Assembly: GCA_023544605.1 (NCBI GenBank)
Contig: JAMJFQ010000037.1
Location: forward strand, 1 to 17,065
Source: ANME-2 cluster archaeon
Lineage (GTDB): Archaea; Halobacteriota; Methanosarcinia; Methanosarcinales; Methanocomedenaceae
Reading direction: 5' to 3'
DNA: 17,065 nt
Shown here: in pieces, positions 6,765 through 13,064 of the stretch
Layout: every line of letters begins with the position of its first letter
How positions within the stretch are numbered: the stretch's first letter is position 1
The notes under the pieces: model-generated
What the model saw: only the letters and a program-made list of their open reading frames with translations
Databases searched by the model: none
What the model was told of the DNA's origin: nothing
Program-made: the position numbers and the translations under genes

Positions 6765-7055
6765 AGTTTTCATATGTTTTTAGCATGTAAATGGTACCCT
6801 TTAACATACCAATATACTATATATAAATATAGGCTTATAAAAATACACAGGCATAATTATAATTAAAATTTATGCAAAAAAATTTGTATGTGTTTTTATC
6901 TTCTCACGAAATTGTAATATAAATTTAGTATATAATATTATAGTTATACTTTAATAGATTTACTATATTATGTACAATATAGTATAGATAATATAATTAA
7001 ATTAATACAAATAAAATTATAAAATTTTATACTATTAAATTGCACACATAATTAG

Positions 7056-7063
7056 TTATAAAT
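7056..7063 (+). promoter_or_regulatory. Putative TATA box for the ADP-ribosylglycohydrolase gene
   Basis: TTATAAAT lies about 40-47 bp before ATG 7103. Transcription beginning some 25 bases downstream would give a short leader, fitting the lack of a clear Shine-Dalgarno sequence before this gene. Many AT-rich alternatives exist nearby. Confidence 0.4.
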
Positions 7064-7102
7064 CGATGGATTTATTGAGAGTTAAAACAGTACCAATAAC
7101 AG

Positions 7103-8053
7103 ATGTTCAGGAAGAAATACAGGGGATGTCTGTTAGGCACTGCCATCGGTGATGCATTGGGAATGCAAACCGAAGGTATGCAACCTGAAGATATTAAGCA
7201 GAAATTTACTATCGTCTTTGATTATGGTAAAGGCAGAGCAGATAGTATAAATGAAAATTTGAGACCCGGACAATATACAGACGATACTGAACAGACAATA
7301 ATTCTTGCCAGATCAATAATCAGATCCGGAAAATTCGACCCGGTTGAGTTTTCAACACTGTTAGTGGAACATTATGAAAAGATAATAGTCGATCCAAAAT
7401 TGAACAGAGGATGGGGGAGTACAAGTCTTGCAGCCTGCAAACGACTGTCTGAAGGAATTGTGTGGAATGAATCCGGTGACAGATCACCAACGTGTGGTTC
7501 TTCAATGAGGGTGTCTCCTATCGGTCTGCTTCACCCTGGCAGACCTGATGAAACTGAAGAGAACGCCCGATTATCCTCATTACCAACCCATAAAAGCCCG
7601 GAATCCATCGCCGGTGCTGTGGCAGTGGCGGTGGCGGTTTCACTGGCAATAATGAATACCAATCCCGATTTGATAATACAAACATCAGCCGAACATGCCA
7701 GTAAATACGACTCTACTCTGGCTGAAAAAATATTGTCAATAGAAAAAGTGAGACATTTACCTGAGAATACAGCATTTTCCATTCTCAAAACGTCTTTCAT
7801 GACACGGGACATTGTGCCCAGCGCACTCTATTGTTTTGCTAAAAACCCTTTGGATTTTCCCAAAACCCTGATCACAGCCATCAATGCAGGTGGAGATACA
7901 GATTCAATTGCGTCCGTGGCTGGAGCTATTAGCGGAGCATACCTTGGAGCAGATGTCATACCGAAAAGATGGTATAATGGACTTGAAAATAGAGGCGAAA
8001 TTGAATCCATTGCACTTGCACTATGGGAAATCGCCAAACATAATATACAGTAA
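7103..8053 (+). CDS. ADP-ribosylglycohydrolase family protein (DraG/ADPRH-like)
   Basis: A 316-residue all-alpha hydrolase that removes ADP-ribose from proteins or small molecules using a dinuclear Mg/Mn site. Diagnostic motifs are complete: GTAIGDALG (12-20), QYTDDTE (57-63) providing Thr59, Asp60 and Asp61, and AGGDTDSIA (262-270) providing Asp265, Thr266 and Asp267. Length and motif spacing are typical. The N-terminal MFRKKYRGCLLG starts exactly where the fold begins, supporting ATG 7103 although no strong ribosome site precedes it. cofC follows after 33 bp on the same strand and may be co-transcribed. The natural substrate is unknown: it could reverse ADP-ribosylation, as DraG does for nitrogenase, or clear free ADP-ribose derivatives. 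No ADP-ribosyltransferase is seen in the window. Confidence 0.9.
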   Translation: MFRKKYRGCLLGTAIGDALGMQTEGMQPEDIKQKFTIVFDYGKGRADSINENLRPGQYTDDTEQTIILARSIIRSGKFDPVEFSTLLVEHYEKIIVDPKLNRGWGSTSLAACKRLSEGIVWNESGDRSPTCGSSMRVSPIGLLHPGRPDETEENARLSSLPTHKSPESIAGAVAVAVAVSLAIMNTNPDLIIQTSAEHASKYDSTLAEKILSIEKVRHLPENTAFSILKTSFMTRDIVPSALYCFAKNPLDFPKTLITAINAGGDTDSIASVAGAISGAYLGADVIPKRWYNGLENRGEIESIALALWEIAKHNIQ

Positions 8054-8086
8054 GATGTTCAGGTACAATCAGAGGTAAATATTCAA

Positions 8087-8746
8087 ATGAGAGCAGTGAT
8101 CCCCTTCAAAAAAGAGAATGCCAAATCGCGCTTGTCTGAAGTGCTTTTGGAGAACCAAAGGCAGGAATTTGCCCTTAAGATGTTATATGACGTCATCACT
8201 TCTCTGGTACATTCCGGACAGTTCAATGAGATAGATATTCTCAACTCGTCCGTATCCAGCGTCCTGAACACTGATTTCCCACCAGACGTTAACGTGCTGG
8301 TAAGTGAAAAAAACCTGAATGATGCCCTGAATGAATATCTGGATAAGACTGCCAGTCATTCAAATGAGGAAATATTTATAATCATGGCAGATATGCCCCT
8401 GGTTACAGAAAAGCAGATATGTCAGATGACAGACCTTCAGGGAGATATTGTCATCTCGGCCGGTTCCCGTGGAGGTACCAATGCTTTACTTATACGTCGC
8501 CCTGATGTGTTCTATGTTGACTATTATGGTCTGAGCTTCCTCGATCATTTGAGAATAGCAAAAGAAACAGAATTGGAGGTTAATGTATACGATTCGTTCC
8601 TGGTCAGCACTGATATGGACGAACCTGATGACCTCATTGAACTGATGATACACGGTCGGGGGAGGGCAATGGAATACCTCAAAACACTGGGTATCAGCCT
8701 TGATACCAATGCTGGAACATTGGATCTAAGCAAAAAAATTAGTTAG
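8087..8746 (+). CDS. cofC: 2-phospho-L-lactate guanylyltransferase (coenzyme F420 biosynthesis)
   Basis: CofC joins GTP and 2-phospho-L-lactate (or a related phosphorylated acid) into the activated precursor that CofD transfers to the deazaflavin Fo to make F420. The 219-residue protein has the nucleotidyltransferase fold: MRAVIPFKKENAKSRLSEVL at the N-terminus (the Lys/Arg nucleotide loop), MADMPL at 100-105 with a metal-binding Asp, RGGTNALLIR at 128-137, and DMDEPDDL at 176-183. The start is ATG after GAGGTAA at 8072-8078. The stop is TAG, 9 bp from the stop of the convergent nadM. The position opposite genes for F420-using enzymes fits its role. Confidence 0.94.
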   Translation: MRAVIPFKKENAKSRLSEVLLENQRQEFALKMLYDVITSLVHSGQFNEIDILNSSVSSVLNTDFPPDVNVLVSEKNLNDALNEYLDKTASHSNEEIFIIMADMPLVTEKQICQMTDLQGDIVISAGSRGGTNALLIRRPDVFYVDYYGLSFLDHLRIAKETELEVNVYDSFLVSTDMDEPDDLIELMIHGRGRAMEYLKTLGISLDTNAGTLDLSKKIS

Positions 8747-8755
8747 ACTTTTACC

Positions 8756-9274
8756 TTAGATCGAATCCTTTCCAGAGATTTTTTTCAATCTCTCAACTCC
8801 GCCGATATCCTTAATAATATCAGCTGTAGAGGGTGGTACCAATGATTGCCACTCCTCACCGGACAGCATCCTCCTACGTATCTCGGTCCCAGAATACTGC
8901 TCGCGCTGGTAGAGTGGGGATTGCCGAACCTCAAATCCAGCCTCTTCAAAAAGCTGTATTACCAGTGGATTGTTGGAATACACTACTTTGAATGGTGGTG
9001 TCATAGAAATAACATGGGATACCCAGACTGAATTGCGTCGGATATCCTCAATAGGTATTATATAGTGTTTGACATCCAGATCCTCGAGCGCTTCGGTCAT
9101 CATCAGCACCCGCTCACCAGCCGTAAACAGATCATCCGGTTCATGGCTGGTCTGAGCGCTACCAATGCCGATTATGATTTCATCTACTTCCTGTGCGATT
9201 AACTCAAGCACAGTCTGGTGTCCCAGATGATACGGTTGAAATCGTCCTATGTAGAATGCTCTTCTGGAGTCCAT
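8756..9274 (-). CDS. nadM: Nicotinamide-nucleotide adenylyltransferase, archaeal type
   Basis: NadM makes NAD+ and pyrophosphate from NMN and ATP. The 172-residue protein carries GRFQPYHLGH at 10-19 (the HxGH phosphate-binding signature of nucleotidyltransferases), GSAQTSHEPDD at 38-48, and YSGTEIRRRM at 127-136, the (I/Y)SGTxIR motif. These match the archaeal NadM family closely in sequence and length. The start is ATG 9272-9274, with GGCGGAGA immediately upstream lying inside the end of the preceding FpoF-type gene. The two genes overlap by 28 bases in different frames, which suggests coupled translation in a mer-fpoF-nadM unit. Confidence 0.95.
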   Translation of the reverse strand: MDSRRAFYIGRFQPYHLGHQTVLELIAQEVDEIIIGIGSAQTSHEPDDLFTAGERVLMMTEALEDLDVKHYIIPIEDIRRNSVWVSHVISMTPPFKVVYSNNPLVIQLFEEAGFEVRQSPLYQREQYSGTEIRRRMLSGEEWQSLVPPSTADIIKDIGGVERLKKISGKDSI

Positions 9275-10386
9275 TCTCCGCCAGCCCAGACTACTTCCTT
9301 AAACTTCTGGTAGTCCCATTCGTTGTTCTTGTGTTTTTGGGCTGCAAGTTTCTGGACAATCTCCATAAAGATGGGTTTTTCGTCGTATTCCATTCCCTGA
9401 ACTTTATCCAGGTATTCCTTACCCGTATCATTGCGGATAAATATAGTGCTCCATCCATCCGGACTGCCAACGCTACCAACGCTGATATCAGCATAATAGG
9501 ACGTGTAGTCCATACAATGATGGCAGGGCTTTCGAGCCAGGTGAGATATTTCCTTGATTGGGACCAATGCTTTATCATCAGCGGTCTCTGCCACGAACTT
9601 GCCTTTAGCGAAATCAAGTTTCTTGACAGTTTTTCGGTCCAGACCCATGATGTTTGGTATGATATTCTCTCCCATATCATCATAGGTAAAGCTCTCCATG
9701 CATATCAGCCCTATAACCAACTTAATCTTATCAGTAAGGTTTTCCCGAAGCAGTGAAGCCGAATGCACTTGACAGGGCGTGCCGACCACAGCGATCTTTT
9801 CATAGTCCTTAAGTACACCACGCAGTTCAGATAATACAGGTTCATACGTATATTTAGTACCGCCTACACGGGAAACTTCCTCTGCACTGGTCAACACCAC
9901 TACTTCAGTCTCCCAATCCTCATTCCGTGAAACACTGAGAGCGGCATCGATCTCACCCTGTTCAAAGAGGGATTTGAGTATACCGGTAACAACAGCACCA
10001 TCCTGACCGTGCAGGGAACTCTTGCCCACTCGTTGATCGATCACATTATCGAACTCATCGTCACCCGGAAAACCATCCAGTATTGGGCAGATACGCTGGC
10101 AAGCCAAACAGTTCTGACATGTTACGCAGGTCTCACAATCCACATAACATTTCCTGTGTGCACAGTAATTATCTTCCCTACTGACCTCGCTAAAGAGTTT
10201 TACCACAGTAGGTTCGGCTACAGTCGGAGTGAACTTATTATAGTTCGCCTCATTGTATATCTGTACTTTCGCTGCCTGCATGGGGCAGATGGCTTCGCAT
10301 CCGCCGCATGCTGTACACAGTACATTTTTAATTACCTGGTATATCTTCGGGAACCCTATTTGTGGAACAGGGATCTCAGCACTCAC
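9247..10386 (-). CDS. fpoF: F420H2 oxidoreductase, FpoF/FrhB family iron-sulfur flavoprotein
   Basis: FpoF oxidises F420H2 and passes electrons to the Fpo complex in the membrane or, as a free protein, to ferredoxin. The 379-residue protein has two N-terminal [4Fe-4S] motifs: Cys24-x2-27-x2-30-x3-34 (CTACGGCEAIC) and Cys90-x2-93-x2-96-x3-100. The FrhB core follows: GKSSLHGQDGAVVTGILKSL (121-140), GGTKYTYEP, VVGTPCQVHSASLL, GLICMESF, and HLARKPCHHCMDYT with further cysteines. Between the two clusters sit four additional cysteines (75, 80, 84, 87), so the protein is somewhat longer than the roughly 350 residues I recall for Methanosarcina FpoF. The start is GTG, read after GGAGG at 10394-10398; the mer stop is the codon immediately before it. 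The mer-fpoF order matches Methanosarcina, which supports FpoF over hydrogenase FrhB. No other fpo genes are present. Confidence 0.88.
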   Translation of the reverse strand: MSAEIPVPQIGFPKIYQVIKNVLCTACGGCEAICPMQAAKVQIYNEANYNKFTPTVAEPTVVKLFSEVSREDNYCAHRKCYVDCETCVTCQNCLACQRICPILDGFPGDDEFDNVIDQRVGKSSLHGQDGAVVTGILKSLFEQGEIDAALSVSRNEDWETEVVVLTSAEEVSRVGGTKYTYEPVLSELRGVLKDYEKIAVVGTPCQVHSASLLRENLTDKIKLVIGLICMESFTYDDMGENIIPNIMGLDRKTVKKLDFAKGKFVAETADDKALVPIKEISHLARKPCHHCMDYTSYYADISVGSVGSPDGWSTIFIRNDTGKEYLDKVQGMEYDEKPIFMEIVQKLAAQKHKNNEWDYQKFKEVVWAGGEWTPEEHST

Positions 10387-11370
10387 TTACTTGCCTCCGA
10401 TTATTTCCTTACCGAAGAGTTTTATGGAAGTTTCCTTGTTAGGACCGATCGGTGAACCGCACACGATCTGGGTAACACCTATCTTCTGGAGGGCTGCCAC
10501 CTTCTCGGCACACATCTCAGGTGTTCCACAAATGGAAAAGGCATCTACCATACCGTCCGTAACCATGCCGCCCATCAATGCGCCAAAGTCTCCTTTTGCA
10601 ATTGCTGCACCAATCTCTCCTTTTGCAGCAACGTCGATACCATGACGCTCAAGCACCATATCAGGTGAACCGGCTACGATGAATGCAACTACGATCTTGG
10701 CTGCACCAATGGCCTTCTCTGCATTCTTATCGATGGAGAAACATGCATATGCACCGACATCAACCTCTTTGGGATCTCTGCCAGCTTTTTTAGCTCCTGC
10801 AGCGATTGCCTCAATGGCAACCTCGAAATCTTTTGGATGGGATGCATTGATCAGCACACCATCTGCCACTTCACCGGCAAGTTCCAGCATCTTCGGGCCC
10901 TGTGCACCCAGGTATATGGGTATGTTCCCTGCCTTGAAAGCCATCTTGGCGCCAGCGATCTTAACTCTCTCGCCGTCCTGGTTGACCTTCTTACCGGCAA
11001 AGAATTCCCTGAGAGCTGAGATAGATTCTCTTGATGTTAACAGGGGTTTCTCCCATGCAATACCCATTGCATCAAAGGTAGCTTTATCGCCGGGACCGAT
11101 CCCCAAAATTGCCCTGCCGCCTGAAATATCGTTAATTGCAGCAATACTGGATGCAGTGACTGCGATATTCCTGGTGTAGGGATTAGTTACTCCGGTCCCC
11201 AGTTTTATCTTATTAGTATTCAATGCCAATACAGCCAGGGTAGTATAAACATCCCTGTTGTTATAATGGTCTGTAATCCACACATTATCGAATCCCTGCT
11301 CTTCAGCCAATTTTGTATAACTGGCCAATTTTAACACAGGGTCACTCGGTACAAATTCTATTCCAAACAA
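10387..11370 (-). CDS. mer: 5,10-methylenetetrahydromethanopterin reductase (F420-dependent)
   Basis: Mer reversibly reduces methylene-H4MPT (or H4SPT) to the methyl form with F420H2, a central cytosolic step of methanogenesis and its reversal. The 327-residue sequence has the luciferase-like TIM-barrel family hallmarks: FGIEFVPSDP at 2-11, GFDNVWITDHYNNRDVYTTL (26-45), KLGTGVTNPYTRN (56-68), SGGRAILGIGPGD (83-95), YLGAQGPKMLELAGEVADGV, and CGTPEMCAEKV near the end. The start is TTG; it is favoured by GGAGGG at 11377-11382 with a 6-base gap and by the conserved N-terminus. It is the first gene of a mer-fpoF-nadM block and is divergent from the S4/FtsJ methyltransferase gene. Confidence 0.96.
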   Translation of the reverse strand: MFGIEFVPSDPVLKLASYTKLAEEQGFDNVWITDHYNNRDVYTTLAVLALNTNKIKLGTGVTNPYTRNIAVTASSIAAINDISGGRAILGIGPGDKATFDAMGIAWEKPLLTSRESISALREFFAGKKVNQDGERVKIAGAKMAFKAGNIPIYLGAQGPKMLELAGEVADGVLINASHPKDFEVAIEAIAAGAKKAGRDPKEVDVGAYACFSIDKNAEKAIGAAKIVVAFIVAGSPDMVLERHGIDVAAKGEIGAAIAKGDFGALMGGMVTDGMVDAFSICGTPEMCAEKVAALQKIGVTQIVCGSPIGPNKETSIKLFGKEIIGGK

Positions 11371-11376
11371 ATACGT

Positions 11377-11382
11377 CCCTCC
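11377..11382 (-). promoter_or_regulatory. Ribosome binding site deciding the TTG start of mer
   Basis: On the minus strand GGAGGG precedes the TTG at 11368-11370 by 6 bases. No ATG in the mer frame lies nearby, so this site fixes a non-ATG start for mer. Confidence 0.75.
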
Positions 11383-11413
11383 ATTAACTGGTAAAAGTAT
11401 TGATTCATTACTG

Positions 11414-11422
11414 ATTTAAAAG
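11414..11422 (-). promoter_or_regulatory. Putative TATA box for the mer operon
   Basis: CTTTTAAAT on the minus strand lies about 45-52 bp before the mer TTG. A start some 25 bases downstream would leave about 20 bases of leader containing the GGAGGG site. This is the best TATA-like match in the divergent intergenic region on this strand. Confidence 0.4.
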
Positions 11423-11474
11423 CGTATTGGTTTTGTTCTGGAAAAGAGATATGATGAGGCAATGTCATCAATAA

Positions 11475-11483
11475 AATATAAAG
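11475..11483 (+). promoter_or_regulatory. Putative TATA box for the S4/FtsJ methyltransferase gene
   Basis: AATATAAAG lies about 35-43 bp before ATG 11518, so transcription would start around 11502-11508 with a very short leader. Confidence 0.45.
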
Positions 11484-11517
11484 GTATTGTGATAATTTTC
11501 CGGGTCAGGAATGAAAT

Positions 11518-12195
11518 ATGAGATTGGATGCATTTATCGTAGAACAAGGACTACTCGCCAGCAGGAGCAGGGCGAAACGTGCCATCATCAATGGTCAGGT
11601 CAGTGTGAACGATAATATCGTTCTCAAACCATCCACCCGGGTTGGATATAATGATGATATTGAGATTGGAGAAGACATAGATGTGCCTGCAGGGTATTTG
11701 AAACTCAAAGCCATCCAGCAGCAAACCCAGCTCATTCATCCTGGCGATACAATATTGGACCTGGGTTCCAGTGCAGGTGGCTTTCTCATATTTGCATCAG
11801 AGATAGCAGGCCATGTCAGCGGTATCGAGTTCAGTGATGAGTTCATGCCTTTCCTGGCAGAGTTGGCAGCTTCTTGTGATAATGTCACAGTGAAGAAGGG
11901 GGACGTTTTCAGTATCCCGCTTATCTCATTGTCAGAACAGGCTGTGGATGTGATATTGAACGACATTACCGTTGAACCCGAGGATTCCATCGTGGTACTT
12001 GAAAGGGTACTGCCGCTGTTAAAACCGGATGGGAGGATATTACAGGTGTTAAAGCTTGGCAGCAGGACCAGGCTGGATGCACTTATTGAAAAGATGGCGG
12101 GGTTAGGGTTGTCAGTCCAGCATATTATAGAGCCTGAAAAGAGAGAGGTTTATGTGATAGCAGTACGAAAAGGAGAGAACGAGGCGAAAGAATAA
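11518..12195 (+). CDS. S4-domain/FtsJ-like RNA methyltransferase (TlyA/YqxC-like)
   Basis: A 225-residue protein. Residues 1-58 are an S4 RNA-binding domain (MRLDAFIVEQGLLASRSRAK, then INGQVSVNDNIV). Residues about 60-217 are an FtsJ-type SAM methyltransferase: motif I ILDLGSSAGGF at 79-89, LNDITVEP with Asp149, QVLKLGS with Lys179 and KREVYVIA with Glu210. With Lys62 or Lys64 (in LKLKAIQ) these give the K-D-K-E tetrad of ribose 2'-O-methyltransferases. The bacterial relative TlyA methylates rRNA; an rRNA or tRNA target is inferred here. The protein is shorter than bacterial TlyA. Its TAA is followed directly by the ATG of the rhomboid gene, so the two are probably co-transcribed. Confidence 0.87.
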   Translation: MRLDAFIVEQGLLASRSRAKRAIINGQVSVNDNIVLKPSTRVGYNDDIEIGEDIDVPAGYLKLKAIQQQTQLIHPGDTILDLGSSAGGFLIFASEIAGHVSGIEFSDEFMPFLAELAASCDNVTVKKGDVFSIPLISLSEQAVDVILNDITVEPEDSIVVLERVLPLLKPDGRILQVLKLGSRTRLDALIEKMAGLGLSVQHIIEPEKREVYVIAVRKGENEAKE

Positions 12196-12999
12196 ATGTC
12201 AGGTATATGCAGTGTATGTGGAAAAAAAGAGATGCTGCCCTATACATGCAAATTCTGCGGCTGGACGTATTGCTCTGAACACAGGCTACCCGAGAACCAT
12301 CACTGTACCGGGCTGGAAATTCTCAAGACGCAGACAAAAGAAAGTGGGAGGATAATATACCAGCCAGAATCAAGTCCTGTGTATCAGCGCAGCTTAGGAT
12401 TTCCAGGACTGGGCCAGCGGGGTAGGTCACCTTATGCCATTCCTGTATCCAGGAACTACTCGCTCTATATTATCCTGATATGCGTGGCTGTGTTTTTTTT
12501 ACAGAATTTAATTCCAGCAATTACCGGTATGTTCCTGCTGGTGCCCCAGCTGGCTGCCGTTCGTCCCTGGACATTGGTTACCTATATGTTCTTGCATGGA
12601 AGTGGTGGTCATCTGTTCTTCAACATGCTGGTATTGTTCTTCTTTGGTCCTACCCTTGAGCGAAAGATAGGAACGTACAAGTTCCTGACGGTTTATTTCG
12701 GGGCTGGACTGTTATCAGCGCTGGGGCACATGGTATTTTCAGGTTCACCTGTGTTAGGTGCCAGCGGGGCAATATACGGTATTTTTGCATGTCTTGCAGT
12801 GTTGGAGCCAGAGATACGGGTATATGTCTATTTCATCCCTATGAAAATAGTTCAGGCACTGGTACTGTTTGCCCTTATAGATATTCTTATGATGGGGTCC
12901 AATGACATGATAGCCCATGCAGCACACCTGTCGGGACTGGTGTTTGGATTGTATATGGGTCTGAAATTAAAGAAAGGTATATCAAGGTCATCATGGTGA
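12196..12999 (+). CDS. Rhomboid intramembrane serine protease with N-terminal AN1-type zinc finger
   Basis: A 267-residue protein. Residues 5-37 have a complete AN1 pattern: Cys5-x2-Cys8, Cys18-x2-Cys21, Cys26-x2-His29, His35-x-Cys37. A linker to about 85 precedes six hydrophobic segments of the rhomboid fold. The HGSGGHLFFNM segment (His134, His139, Asn143) matches the rhomboid oxyanion/loop region. LGASGAIYG holds the nucleophile Ser190, and AHAAHLSGL holds His244, completing the catalytic dyad. It should cut transmembrane helices in the cytoplasmic membrane; the finger presumably lies in the cytosol and binds a partner. Substrates are unknown. It starts immediately after the methyltransferase stop with no intergenic bases. 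Confidence 0.92.
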   Translation: MSGICSVCGKKEMLPYTCKFCGWTYCSEHRLPENHHCTGLEILKTQTKESGRIIYQPESSPVYQRSLGFPGLGQRGRSPYAIPVSRNYSLYIILICVAVFFLQNLIPAITGMFLLVPQLAAVRPWTLVTYMFLHGSGGHLFFNMLVLFFFGPTLERKIGTYKFLTVYFGAGLLSALGHMVFSGSPVLGASGAIYGIFACLAVLEPEIRVYVYFIPMKIVQALVLFALIDILMMGSNDMIAHAAHLSGLVFGLYMGLKLKKGISRSSW

Positions 13000-13008
13000 A
13001 TATTTAAG
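13000..13008 (+). promoter_or_regulatory. Putative TATA box for the DUF2150-like gene
   Basis: ATATTTAAG follows the rhomboid stop and lies about 57-65 bp before the next ATG, leaving a leader of some 30 bases that contains GGAGC as ribosome site. Confidence 0.35.
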
Positions 13009-13064
13009 TCGCAAAGTATAATTATCAACAGGTGGATTAACAAATAAGCAGGAGCAATAGAACA

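Larger units (their letters stand above)
6083..7102. other. About 1 kb AT-rich intergenic region with inverted repeats
   Basis: Between the DUF2551-like gene and the ADP-ribosylglycohydrolase gene there is about 1 kb with far more A+T than its surroundings and stop codons in all frames. I see no gene, tRNA, insertion-sequence end or CRISPR repeat. It contains an 11-bp inverted repeat (6215-6251), a 19-bp perfect palindrome (6457-6475), five CTATAG hexamers (6541-6766), a relatively GC-richer patch with two small stems (about 6619-6765), and TATA-like sequences. It may hold long regulatory leaders, a non-coding RNA or a decayed gene. Confidence 0.7.

Noticed and set aside
6684..6866. A 60-codon open frame in the AT-rich gap, preceded by a G6 run that could pass for a ribosome site
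   Set aside because: It starts with TTG, has AT-driven residue use (many Tyr, Ile, Lys, His) and no recognisable domain; chance is the simplest reading.
6083..7102. AT-rich gap as a replication origin
   Set aside because: No orc1/cdc6 gene lies nearby, and I see no G-rich origin recognition boxes; AT richness alone is not enough.
8744..8746. TAG stop of cofC as possible pyrrolysine codon
   Set aside because: The protein is already full length for CofC, and read-through would run antisense into nadM; a normal stop is the better explanation.
9193..9756. 187-codon plus-strand frame across the ends of nadM and the FpoF-type gene
   Set aside because: It is antisense to two genes with strong family motifs and shows no domain of its own.
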